Positions 1 through 8,130 of a DNA stretch of 64,000 nucleotides are shown here, piece by piece. Position 1 is the stretch's first letter, and each line of letters begins with the position of its first letter. A model generated the notes under the pieces. That model saw nothing but the letters and a program-made list of their open reading frames with translations, did no database searches and had not been told where the DNA came from. Made by a program: the position numbers and the translations under genes. The DNA is from a virus: positions 1 to 64,000 of IMG/VR virus record IMGVR_UViG_3300024262_000019. The stretch is one strand, 5' to 3'.

Positions 1-80
1 GAAATAAGGCTCTGAATCAGAGACTGGGTCTGCGTTAGCTGGGCAGCAATTGCTGCTATACCGCTATCCTGACTCCCCAA
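1..80 (-). CDS. Possible N-terminal fragment of a helical protein, cut by window edge
   Basis: A frame opens at a TTG at position 80, inside the last codons of the preceding gene, and stays open to the window edge. Its visible residues are rich in Ala, Gln and Leu (for example GIAAIAAQLTQTQ), as in a coiled coil of a tail or fibre protein. There is no ATG and no clear ribosome site, so this may be chance. Confidence 0.25.
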   Translation of the reverse strand, partial: MGSQDSGIAAIAAQLTQTQSLIQSLI

Positions 81-390
81 CGGCTATTCTCAGTTCTGAG
101 TTGAGGCCATGAACCTCTTCCTCTGTTTTTTCACATTCTCTCTTAAGGGTGCGAACCCCAACGCTGGCCGTCCGACTAAGTGCTCGATTCAGCTCCATAA
201 GCTGAGATTCGAACGATGCTAATACTCGACCAAGATCCTGTGATCCAAGTGTCTCAGATTTACTGGACTCAAGGATATCTATCCGATTGGTTATCTCATC
301 AATCTCATTGATGGCGACCGGAACTCCATCCATAAAATCATCATCAGCAGTGCCAGGTCTGCTCGCCATGAAATCATCTTCACATACCAA
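64..390 (-). CDS. Small coiled-coil protein at the end of the fibre cluster
   Basis: A 108-residue acidic protein that I do not recognise. Residues about 30-65 and 80-100 have heptad-like spacing (NEIDEITNRIDILESS), predicting two helices that could form a coiled coil. The likely start is TTG at 390, six bases after a GGAG; an ATG seven codons later lacks a ribosome site. It follows the last fibre gene with a 76-base gap, so a chaperone or trimerisation partner for fibres is possible, but that is inference from position only. Confidence 0.6.
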   Translation of the reverse strand: MVCEDDFMASRPGTADDDFMDGVPVAINEIDEITNRIDILESSKSETLGSQDLGRVLASFESQLMELNRALSRTASVGVRTLKRECEKTEEEVHGLNSELRIAVGESG

Positions 391-466
391 CCATATCTCC
401 GCAAGGAGAACGGCTACAGCGAGTAACCACTCAAATCAACAACAAATAGATTCAGGGCCGCAGGCC

Positions 467-2896
467 CTAGAATACTGGAACCGATGGATCTAGCACGCCG
501 TTCCAGGCGCATTTGATCGTTCGTAAAAACATATCTTTGTCAGCACCGGGATCGTTAGTCAAGACACCGTAGGCGGCAGGCCCCCAATTGGGCACGTCTG
601 CTGTCACTGGCACATTAACGCCTGTCTCTTCGTGAACTAGTGCACCGTCAATGTAGAAGCGAGCAACAGGTGACGTTCCATTGCCTACGCCCAATGGACT
701 ATTCGCGCCATGGTATTCGACTCGGAATGTGTACATCGTATCGGCCACGATCACGATTGTGGAGTCGGTATTAGTTGTGGCGCCCGCGCCGCTGCGAACT
801 TCAGCCCTGAAGTTAGCCGAGGTAGTTTCGGCCTTGATACCAACGAACCCGCTCGCGTTCGAGTCCACGGCCAGGCCGGTAATGTCATCCAGCTCATGGA
901 AGCCCACTCCGAAATAGCTGTTTGTCAGAGTGGCCGAATTGAAACTCATCGCCCATTCCATAACCGACACAGTGTTGTCGATATCAGAAATCGGCATGTC
1001 CCCTTCTGGGTTAGGCGGACTCCCCCCAGTTGTCGGGAATAGGACAAAATTTGTGTTGCCTGCACCGCCATTCTCAAGCCTTGCTCTTATTTGAGGATCT
1101 GCCGAAGGCACCCCTAGAAAGCCATGTGACCCAGGAAGAGCAATCATGTTGGCATTGGCGTCAAACTTCACTGACATTTCAGGCGATACAGAAGCCCCGG
1201 TAACAAGGAATACACCGGAATCAATCCGCCAACGATAGGTCTCTTCGATCACGGGACCCATGCGATAACCTTCTGGCCCCCAATAATCCCGGATCCTGCC
1301 ATCACGGTCAGTCGTCTTGAAGTTGGCAGTTGCCCATGCCGCATCTGCCCATGAGTTAATGCCAGCAGCCTGATTTCTTGCGACAGGACCAGTGTTAGCC
1401 TGATCTATTCGAGATGCTGCTTCGCCGCCCACATCTTTAGCCCAATCACCCGATGCATTATCGTAGGAAGCATTGACAGTCTCAACCAAAACCCCGGATG
1501 GACTAACGTACTTTCGATAACCCTTGTTTCCTGCCGACACAGATTCCCACATCAAGGTGTACGCGCTAACACCTATACCAGCAGGCTTAGCAGACACCCT
1601 GGGCTTAAGAGCATTTGCAGCCGTAGCTAGCAGCTGACTACCAAGCTCAAACAGTCTACCGGCCAATGCCAATGCAGGAGGGTTGTCGGCTGGATTATTA
1701 GAAGCGACAACTATGCTTCCCTCTCCGGCGGGAGAGGATGAATCAAACGACACATCTGCGGATGGGTCAGAGAAATTCCCATCCTCATCCATGAGCTGAA
1801 TACTGGAGGCTCCTAGCCTCTGCCTAAATCTCTGATCGAACGGGTACGGCAACTGCGGATTCGCTGGTTCCACATTCACTTCGATGGAATCTATATAGGC
1901 AAACGTTCCGGTGACCGATGGGTCAAGCGCAGTGCACCTAACACCAAAGTCTCTAATGGAAACCGCTCCAACTGGAGCCTGCATGATTGGAGTCAATATC
2001 CTCCATGCAACATCAACCCCGCCGTCCAGGTCTTGCGTCAGTGTGGATAGCAGATCTCCGTTAGAATCAGAGAACTCAACAAAGAACTGAAACAATCCAG
2101 ACGATATTGTTAGCTCCTGCCAAACAGCTATAGAACACACCAGAAGCTCGCCAGCGACTGTCCCTATCCCAGCCTGCTGGGATATTTCACCGGTAAATGG
2201 AGTGCTACTCGTAGCCAGCTTGATTGACTTGGTTCCACTGTCTGCCTTGTCGGTTGACGTTGTCCATGTGCCAACGCCAGAGGACGACGTCTTGCGCCAA
2301 AACTGAGACGACAGTTCATATGACTGCCCAGTTTCACCTATCTCAAATAGGTCATTCCTAACGATAGGAGAGTTATTGAACGTACCCTTCTGAATATTCT
2401 GAGATGCCAGCGTCCTTCCGCTAAGGTCGATCCCACTGGCGGCTATCGCCCCAGAGGCTGGAACCGATACCGTACCCAGGACAACCAGTGAATCCCTAAA
2501 GGTAGCACCGAGGCCATCGAACTCAGCCTGAGTGTAACCTCTCAATGATCCCGTCGTGGACACTCCAATCTGATAGCTGATCAGCAGGGTGACCACGACA
2601 TCGACACTCGCATACGAATCAAGTGATACCGTAATGTCTCCTGATGCCTCATCCCTGTAATTAACCGAGAATCCATCTTCGGTCTCGAATACAGCTACAT
2701 GATCACCATTGGCGATGTCTGCATCGATGTTGATAGTCCTATCGCCAAAAAGAGGATCGGCAGTAAGCAGGAGACCCCTGTAAATTCCAGGTGGAACAAT
2801 ACCAACCGGCCTTCTATTCAATGAGGCCGAGGCATACGGATCTTTCCATTTCGAATTTATGCTGTCTGATGGCAGCGCTTGGATATCTATTGGCAT
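467..2896 (-). CDS. Tail fibre / receptor-binding protein, paralogue 3
   Basis: An 809-residue fibre-like protein and the third of three tandem paralogues. Residues 1-170 match the N-terminal domain of the proteins at 3482-5677 and 5687-7642 (shared pattern W.DPYAS..LNR and PPGIYRGL). Residues about 180-345 look like a carbohydrate-binding beta-sandwich. Near residue 450 lies the block shared by all three (YTLMWES, then GYRKYVSP.G.LVETVNA). The last 170 residues resemble a LamG/concanavalin-like jelly roll (RFYIDGALVHEE) and are unique to this copy. The ATG lies three bases after the preceding stop with no ribosome site, so translation is probably coupled. Function is inferred; paralogy is visible. 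Confidence 0.8.
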   Translation of the reverse strand: MPIDIQALPSDSINSKWKDPYASASLNRRPVGIVPPGIYRGLLLTADPLFGDRTINIDADIANGDHVAVFETEDGFSVNYRDEASGDITVSLDSYASVDVVVTLLISYQIGVSTTGSLRGYTQAEFDGLGATFRDSLVVLGTVSVPASGAIAASGIDLSGRTLASQNIQKGTFNNSPIVRNDLFEIGETGQSYELSSQFWRKTSSSGVGTWTTSTDKADSGTKSIKLATSSTPFTGEISQQAGIGTVAGELLVCSIAVWQELTISSGLFQFFVEFSDSNGDLLSTLTQDLDGGVDVAWRILTPIMQAPVGAVSIRDFGVRCTALDPSVTGTFAYIDSIEVNVEPANPQLPYPFDQRFRQRLGASSIQLMDEDGNFSDPSADVSFDSSSPAGEGSIVVASNNPADNPPALALAGRLFELGSQLLATAANALKPRVSAKPAGIGVSAYTLMWESVSAGNKGYRKYVSPSGVLVETVNASYDNASGDWAKDVGGEAASRIDQANTGPVARNQAAGINSWADAAWATANFKTTDRDGRIRDYWGPEGYRMGPVIEETYRWRIDSGVFLVTGASVSPEMSVKFDANANMIALPGSHGFLGVPSADPQIRARLENGGAGNTNFVLFPTTGGSPPNPEGDMPISDIDNTVSVMEWAMSFNSATLTNSYFGVGFHELDDITGLAVDSNASGFVGIKAETTSANFRAEVRSGAGATTNTDSTIVIVADTMYTFRVEYHGANSPLGVGNGTSPVARFYIDGALVHEETGVNVPVTADVPNWGPAAYGVLTNDPGADKDMFLRTIKCAWNGVLDPSVPVF

Positions 2897-2899
2897 AAC

Positions 2900-3469
2900 T
2901 TAAGATATTTCTACAACACCGTTGATATCTAGACTAGTGAGCATGTCCACTACCAGAGACCTTCGAGAAGCTGCCAACGTGATTGCCTCAGCGTCCACTA
3001 TGCAGCGATCACACCAATCGGCAAAGTGGAGCATAGCTCTACAAAACGCCTTACTTCCTGCTCCGTGGCCCGCTGCTAGCAGGACTCCCATTGCAGCCAT
3101 CGCGTGCCCTACCCCAGCCTCACACTTCTCGCTCTCCGTAGCCGCTGCCTTTGCCTCTAGGCATCTACTAGAATCGTGCGCCTTGGCGCTGTCGCCGTCG
3201 GGAGTTCCCAGTAGTGCCCTGACCTCAGACTTCCATGCCACAACGCTTGCACTCATGGCTCGGTCGTACCACAGCTCAGTCAACGCTATCTGATGCGGAA
3301 CATCCAACATCCTAACACCCCATAGAGCATTAACCCCAGAATCAGTAAGGGTGGTGATCTCGTCTGGGTGCAGGATGAGAATCTCGTCAGTATAAAGTGG
3401 GCGAAGGGTGTCGATATCCTTGGTACACGCCCCTCGCGTCACCATTTCATTTAGAGCAATTGATGTCAT
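2900..3469 (-). CDS. Unknown protein between fibre genes, possible fibre chaperone
   Basis: A 189-residue mostly helical protein that I do not recognise. It has five Cys and an Ala/Gly-rich centre (MAAMGVLLAAGHGAG) with no membrane segment long enough to be convincing. The ATG at 3469 follows AAGGAG by eight bases, and that ribosome site overlaps the stop of the preceding fibre gene. Its place between two fibre paralogues suggests an accessory such as a fibre assembly factor, but nothing in the sequence proves it. Confidence 0.7.
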   Translation of the reverse strand: MTSIALNEMVTRGACTKDIDTLRPLYTDEILILHPDEITTLTDSGVNALWGVRMLDVPHQIALTELWYDRAMSASVVAWKSEVRALLGTPDGDSAKAHDSSRCLEAKAAATESEKCEAGVGHAMAAMGVLLAAGHGAGSKAFCRAMLHFADWCDRCIVDAEAITLAASRRSLVVDMLTSLDINGVVEIS

Positions 3470-3481
3470 TGCTTAGGCTCC

Positions 3482-5677
3482 TTATGCTGGGTGGTCATAT
3501 TGAATCCTCAGTCCTATGAAAGAAGCCAGAGAGGCTGTGCTCGCGAACTGAATCGTGGCTCCATATATTTTCTCTGTCAACAACGTGTATGGCCAAGGGG
3601 CTCCGTCTGTAGCGAAGTCGAATATGATTTGCGCCTCGGTGTTACTGTTTCCTGATTTCTTAGACCCACCTATCGTGGCATCGCTGCCAGCCACAGGATC
3701 TATCTGGTGCATTTCCACTTCGATATCGTTAGCAGCGGATGACTCGCGGAGGTAATACTTCAATTGGAGGATGCGATCTCCGCTGTGCAGCGGAAATGGT
3801 AACTCCACTTCGGTATTGCCGCCCGAATCGGGCCGCCAACCATGACCGAAAATTGCGGTTGCTGCCGGAAAAAACGAAGGCCCATTTGTACTGTCGTTGG
3901 CCCCTGACTCCTGAGCTAGTCCGGCTCCGAGATACATAAACTTAGCGCCATGAACCCCATCGCGAAGCTGATTGATCTGATCGGTTATCGTTGTAGCAGT
4001 GAGCACCCCTGCGGCTGCCACGAGAGCATTGAACGCAGTGTTGTCTACAGACATCACATTCGACGTCCACGCTCCGTCGGCCCATGTGTTCGTGCCTGCC
4101 TCCTGGTACTCAACCACCATACCAACAGACGCCACAGAACCGAGGGTCACGCGGACTGCGGTCTCGCCGTTGACATCCTTCGTCCAGTTGTTCGTAGTGT
4201 TGCTATAGGTAGCATTGACCGTTTCAACCAATGCCCCTATCGGACTCACGTACTTTCGGTAACCCTTTTCTCCGGCGGGAACAGATTCCCACATGAGCGT
4301 GTATTCAATGCCACCGGCGATTCCTACTGGAAGGATGATACGAGGCAAGCTTGCATTGGCGTCGGTACCAATAATATCAGCACCTATAGTCGCCTGGTCG
4401 GCAGCCATCGCGGTATCAGCGGTAACCGTACCGGCAGTCAGATCCCCATTGATATCAACCTTCAGCCCACCACTGCTGGCCTGGTCGTCAATATTTAGCT
4501 GATTAGCGGATGAATCATAGTTAACCTCAAGCGAGTCTGCGGAGTACAGGGCGCCTGGCTCACGCATGGACAGGCGACCCATAACCTCAAGGTCGCCACT
4601 CACCCCGTGCTGCAGATCATTGCGCTCACCTTCGGTCTCTAGCCACACCTGAACATCGTCGATGTGGATAACGTCCACCGTAGATGCATAGGTCGGAGTG
4701 CCACCGATAACGATCCTACTAAGTGTAGTTACTCCGGCTGGGACCTCGAATATGGATAAGACCTCTACATATGCGCCATCTACAGCTGCCTCATCAAGGT
4801 TAACCGAGACAGTGCTCAGGTCGGCCCCGGTGTCATCTGCAAAAATCAGATCGATGTCGATAGTTCCAGAACTCGGCACCACCAAGTTCTTCTTGCGCAG
4901 CCTTATCATTCCAAGCTGGGCAGGAGTCACCGGGACTCCGACATTCTGAGTAGCCGCAAAGGTTACTGAGCCCACGCCAGTGCAAGCCATGGTGAGCGCT
5001 AATGAGTTCCGGTCCGGATCTGTTGAAGTAACAAGCGCCGTACCGGTGCCAGTTCCTGCGGCAGCAGACAGGGCCCAGTACCAAGCGTTTGCGGTACCGT
5101 CGGCTGCTTGTTCGAAATCTCCATTGCGAGTAAGTGGGCTCCACGCCAGTGCCCCTTTTGATAGTCCTCGCCATGAATACGTCGACCTCTCGAAAGAGAT
5201 CATCGCCGTTGTAATATTCGTAGCAACCGCAGGAACGGCAACGGTACCAAGAACAATGATTTCGTTCTTGCGAGCCAGTGGCAGGGCATTCCAATCGGTG
5301 ATCGGAAATGCCATCCACGTAGCAACGGTATCCACTCCGATGGAGTAATCCATCTCCAGACCGATGACGACATCTGTGCTAGTTAGATCCGGGCTACTTA
5401 GATCTAGAATGATTGCAGTACCAGCCAGGTCCCAATACGTAAGCGAGTAGCCTGAGGTCGATTGATATACCGCCATGTGATAACCAGTGTCGGCATCAGG
5501 AGACAGCTCAACCTGGCGAGGAGCACCAAGATTTTGGATTATACGGAGCCCTTGGTAGATGCCAGGAGGCTGCGTTGGGGCAACTTTACGGTTGAGCCCC
5601 TCGGAGACGTATTGCTCCTTCCATTTCATCTTGACCAGATCAAGATTGACTACCGTTGATAGAGTTACTTCAGCCAT
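3482..5677 (-). CDS. Tail fibre / receptor-binding protein, paralogue 2
   Basis: A 731-residue fibre-like protein, the middle copy of three. The first 165 residues match its neighbours (KWKEQYVSEGLNRK, PPGIYQGLRI). About residues 180-350 form a predicted beta-sandwich with the NGDFE-type opening seen in carbohydrate-binding modules (RNGDFEQA). The shared block YTLMWESVPAGEKGYRKYVSP and the DWTKDVNGE-type sequence follow near residue 465. The C-terminal 180 residues differ from paralogue 3 and resemble paralogue 1 only loosely. An AGGAG ribosome site sits six bases before the ATG. It probably binds host surface sugars. Confidence 0.8.
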   Translation of the reverse strand: MAEVTLSTVVNLDLVKMKWKEQYVSEGLNRKVAPTQPPGIYQGLRIIQNLGAPRQVELSPDADTGYHMAVYQSTSGYSLTYWDLAGTAIILDLSSPDLTSTDVVIGLEMDYSIGVDTVATWMAFPITDWNALPLARKNEIIVLGTVAVPAVATNITTAMISFERSTYSWRGLSKGALAWSPLTRNGDFEQAADGTANAWYWALSAAAGTGTGTALVTSTDPDRNSLALTMACTGVGSVTFAATQNVGVPVTPAQLGMIRLRKKNLVVPSSGTIDIDLIFADDTGADLSTVSVNLDEAAVDGAYVEVLSIFEVPAGVTTLSRIVIGGTPTYASTVDVIHIDDVQVWLETEGERNDLQHGVSGDLEVMGRLSMREPGALYSADSLEVNYDSSANQLNIDDQASSGGLKVDINGDLTAGTVTADTAMAADQATIGADIIGTDANASLPRIILPVGIAGGIEYTLMWESVPAGEKGYRKYVSPIGALVETVNATYSNTTNNWTKDVNGETAVRVTLGSVASVGMVVEYQEAGTNTWADGAWTSNVMSVDNTAFNALVAAAGVLTATTITDQINQLRDGVHGAKFMYLGAGLAQESGANDSTNGPSFFPAATAIFGHGWRPDSGGNTEVELPFPLHSGDRILQLKYYLRESSAANDIEVEMHQIDPVAGSDATIGGSKKSGNSNTEAQIIFDFATDGAPWPYTLLTEKIYGATIQFASTASLASFIGLRIQYDHPA

Positions 5678-5686
5678 AGCTATCTC

Positions 5687-7642
5687 CTAGTTCTCCACGT
5701 AAGTCATAAGGCAACCGTAGAACCTGAAGTTAGTCACTCCGGTATTCTGAGTGCGGACATGTATGAAATACGACTTGCCAGACTCAAGTATGTTCGTAGC
5801 CGCATTGAAGCTTATACTAGTAAGATTCATGGACTGTTCAGCAGCAGTTGATGTCGCTGCGATATCAGACTTAGATGAAATCGTTGTTGTCGGTGGTATC
5901 TGTTCATATAAAACGGCTTCCCATGGGGACGTCGAGCTGGCATAGACATCTATTCTTGCGGTTAACAGCTCATCGCCAACCTTAAGAAATCCAGATACAG
6001 GTATTATTGCAGCCTGTTTTATGCCACCAAACCAGCTATTGAAGTACCCTGGGTAGACATCAGAGTCGGCCTGGTCTGCGCCTGGGCCATTCAGATTCTC
6101 TACGTGCTGAGCACCTGACGATGGAATATAGATCTCCCGTTGTATCCCGGCGGTAGCCGCCACCCATGCACCGTCACCCCAGGAATTCGTGCCTGGAATC
6201 TGCGACTGATTACCATAGGATGTATTCGTTAGATTGTAGCGAGAGGCTGCAACACCGTTGACATCCTTGGTCCAGAGGTTCGAAGTGTTGTCCCATTTTG
6301 CATTCACCGTCTCAACCAGTTGCCCGGTCGGTGACACATACTTTCGATAACCCATACTCCCAGGAGGAAGTGACTGCCACACCAGCGTGTACTCAATGCC
6401 GCCTGCGATACTTGGAACAGCAACGATACGAGGTATCACTATGCCTGGGGTTGCTGTCGTTGGATCTCTCGATTCGACGACTAAGTCAGTGCCATCGTAC
6501 GACAGCTTGGCTGCATCAATACCAAGAGGGCGGTTACCTACGAACAGGGAGTCTGTGAGGACTTCTCCAGATATTGAACTGTTGATGACAAACCAATCCT
6601 CGGCATTTACTTCATACCAAGATCTAATATTGTCAATCCTGTGGCATACACCTGGAGCGGCATATGTTCCAGAGGTAATAACTTTGACTGTTTTTAAGAC
6701 AGTCATATTTGCCGGTATCACCGTCACGCCATCGAAACCTACAAAAGATCCGTCAACGGCGTTGATATCGAAACTTAGGTCCACATCCGTATCAGATCCG
6801 CCAGCCTTATCCTCGAACGAAAGCCTAACAACGCCAGTTGGCGTACCTGTCGCCGCCTGAAGAACTCGCTTGTAAAAGGCTACGCGAATCTGCCTTCCAG
6901 GCGTTACGGCCAGGTATAGAGTCTGAGTTGCCGTGGCAATACATGTACCGGCAGAGGCTGAAACAAGCTCTAGGCTCTTGTCTCCACTCTGAGAATCAGT
7001 GTCCGATGGGGTGTAGCTAAAGTTTGCATTATCCGTAGATGTCTCCCAGAACGGAGACGCATGAGCGAACGTCTCGCCGATATCACCAAGCTCAAAACCA
7101 CCATTCTTGATTATCGGGTTCCATGGCACAGACTCTGCGGCACGATTAAGAAACGAAACGTCTCTCCCGTCATGATTGATATTGATAGCCGGTATGATTC
7201 CAGAAGCAGATCTGGTTACCGTACCAAGCACAACAAGACCAAGACGCTGCGCACTGGTAAGTGAGTCGAACTCAGCCTGAGTGTATCCCTGAAACTCAGC
7301 AGCCGTATCGACGCCAACTGAATACCCAGCGGACGCAGCTATAGTAATTACCTCTCCGCTAATGAATGAAGAGAGATCGAATGTAAACCGTCCAGCGAGA
7401 CGGTCTCGATACGAGATTGAGTACCCATCCTCTGTTTCGAAGACAGCAACATGGTCGCCATTGACAGCATCCTCTGCAACATCAACAGACAGGTCTACGG
7501 CACTAACCTCAAGCCTGAGACCACGGTAGACGCCTGCTGGCATGATAGCCGCGAACTTACGGTTCAGCGCCTCGGAGGCGTACGGCTCCCGCCAGCGAGT
7601 GGTAATCGCCGTGCTAGATATTGTACTTAAGGTAGTCGGCAT
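5687..7642 (-). CDS. Tail fibre / receptor-binding protein, paralogue 1
   Basis: A 651-residue protein, first transcribed of the three fibre paralogues. The N-terminal 165 residues carry the family pattern (RWREPYASEALNRKF, PAGVYRGLRL, NGDHVAVFETEDGYS). A sandwich domain starting near residue 175 has the IKNGGFELGD opening typical of CBM-like modules. The conserved block YTLVWQSLPPG..GYRKYVSPTG lies near residue 420. The last 130 residues are a separate beta-rich tip. The ATG is eight bases after the upstream stop without a ribosome site, so coupling is likely. Confidence 0.8.
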   Translation of the reverse strand: MPTTLSTISSTAITTRWREPYASEALNRKFAAIMPAGVYRGLRLEVSAVDLSVDVAEDAVNGDHVAVFETEDGYSISYRDRLAGRFTFDLSSFISGEVITIAASAGYSVGVDTAAEFQGYTQAEFDSLTSAQRLGLVVLGTVTRSASGIIPAININHDGRDVSFLNRAAESVPWNPIIKNGGFELGDIGETFAHASPFWETSTDNANFSYTPSDTDSQSGDKSLELVSASAGTCIATATQTLYLAVTPGRQIRVAFYKRVLQAATGTPTGVVRLSFEDKAGGSDTDVDLSFDINAVDGSFVGFDGVTVIPANMTVLKTVKVITSGTYAAPGVCHRIDNIRSWYEVNAEDWFVINSSISGEVLTDSLFVGNRPLGIDAAKLSYDGTDLVVESRDPTTATPGIVIPRIVAVPSIAGGIEYTLVWQSLPPGSMGYRKYVSPTGQLVETVNAKWDNTSNLWTKDVNGVAASRYNLTNTSYGNQSQIPGTNSWGDGAWVAATAGIQREIYIPSSGAQHVENLNGPGADQADSDVYPGYFNSWFGGIKQAAIIPVSGFLKVGDELLTARIDVYASSTSPWEAVLYEQIPPTTTISSKSDIAATSTAAEQSMNLTSISFNAATNILESGKSYFIHVRTQNTGVTNFRFYGCLMTYVEN

Positions 7643-7650
7643 ATCAGTTT

Positions 7651-8121
7651 CTAGAAATCGACAAAGATTACATGCTCAAGTGCTTTGCTGGCAGTCTTGA
7701 TCTCGATCGGGAACGTCGAATAGGCGAGCATGATCACAGGTGATACCAGCGGATAAGCGTACGAGCCGTCGAATATCCCTAGCTCAAAAAATTCAGGAGG
7801 GGCACCAGATCCGTCATCATTGGCCTCGCCTGCGGAAACGAGACATCGTATTTCAAGCCTGGTTGGAGATGTGAATGTTAGATCTAGACCAGATAGCACC
7901 TTGGAGAATACATATTGACTACCAACTGGAAACCCTGGAGCTGTCACATTCAGGAGAGTGGCACTCGGAGGGATCGGCTCCTTGCCACTTCCCAGGTCCT
8001 GCCATCCACCCTCTCCGATGGCAAATGACAACGGAGCGGCAAAAGTTTCCGTGCCTGCATAGATACCTGCCAGCTTGGCTCGCCATACATCTGTTACTAC
8101 CGCTGAAACTACTTGTGCCAT
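7651..8121 (-). CDS. Tail-collar / gpH N-terminal-like fibre connector
   Basis: A 156-residue beta-rich protein. Its ending (FFELGIFDG, then a hydrophobic strand) and the AIGEGG turn near residue 34 resemble the N-terminal virion-binding domain of P2 gpH-type tail fibres, in which a GDG-type turn and an E(I/L)G(I/L)F strand recur. It lies between the gpI-like gene and three fibres, which is where such an adaptor would be expected. The ribosome site is AGGAG six bases before the ATG. The similarity is short, so the assignment is tentative. Confidence 0.55.
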   Translation of the reverse strand: MAQVVSAVVTDVWRAKLAGIYAGTETFAAPLSFAIGEGGWQDLGSGKEPIPPSATLLNVTAPGFPVGSQYVFSKVLSGLDLTFTSPTRLEIRCLVSAGEANDDGSGAPPEFFELGIFDGSYAYPLVSPVIMLAYSTFPIEIKTASKALEHVIFVDF

Positions 8122-8130
8122 ATCAATCTC

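Noticed and set aside
43-56. Palindrome GCAGCAATTGCTGC near the left edge
   Set aside because: Probably a by-product of Ala/Ile codons in a coding stretch; no second copy seen.
3950-4498. A long open frame on the given strand inside a fibre gene
   Set aside because: It is the shadow of the fibre gene on the other strand; no ribosome site and composition is unlike a protein.
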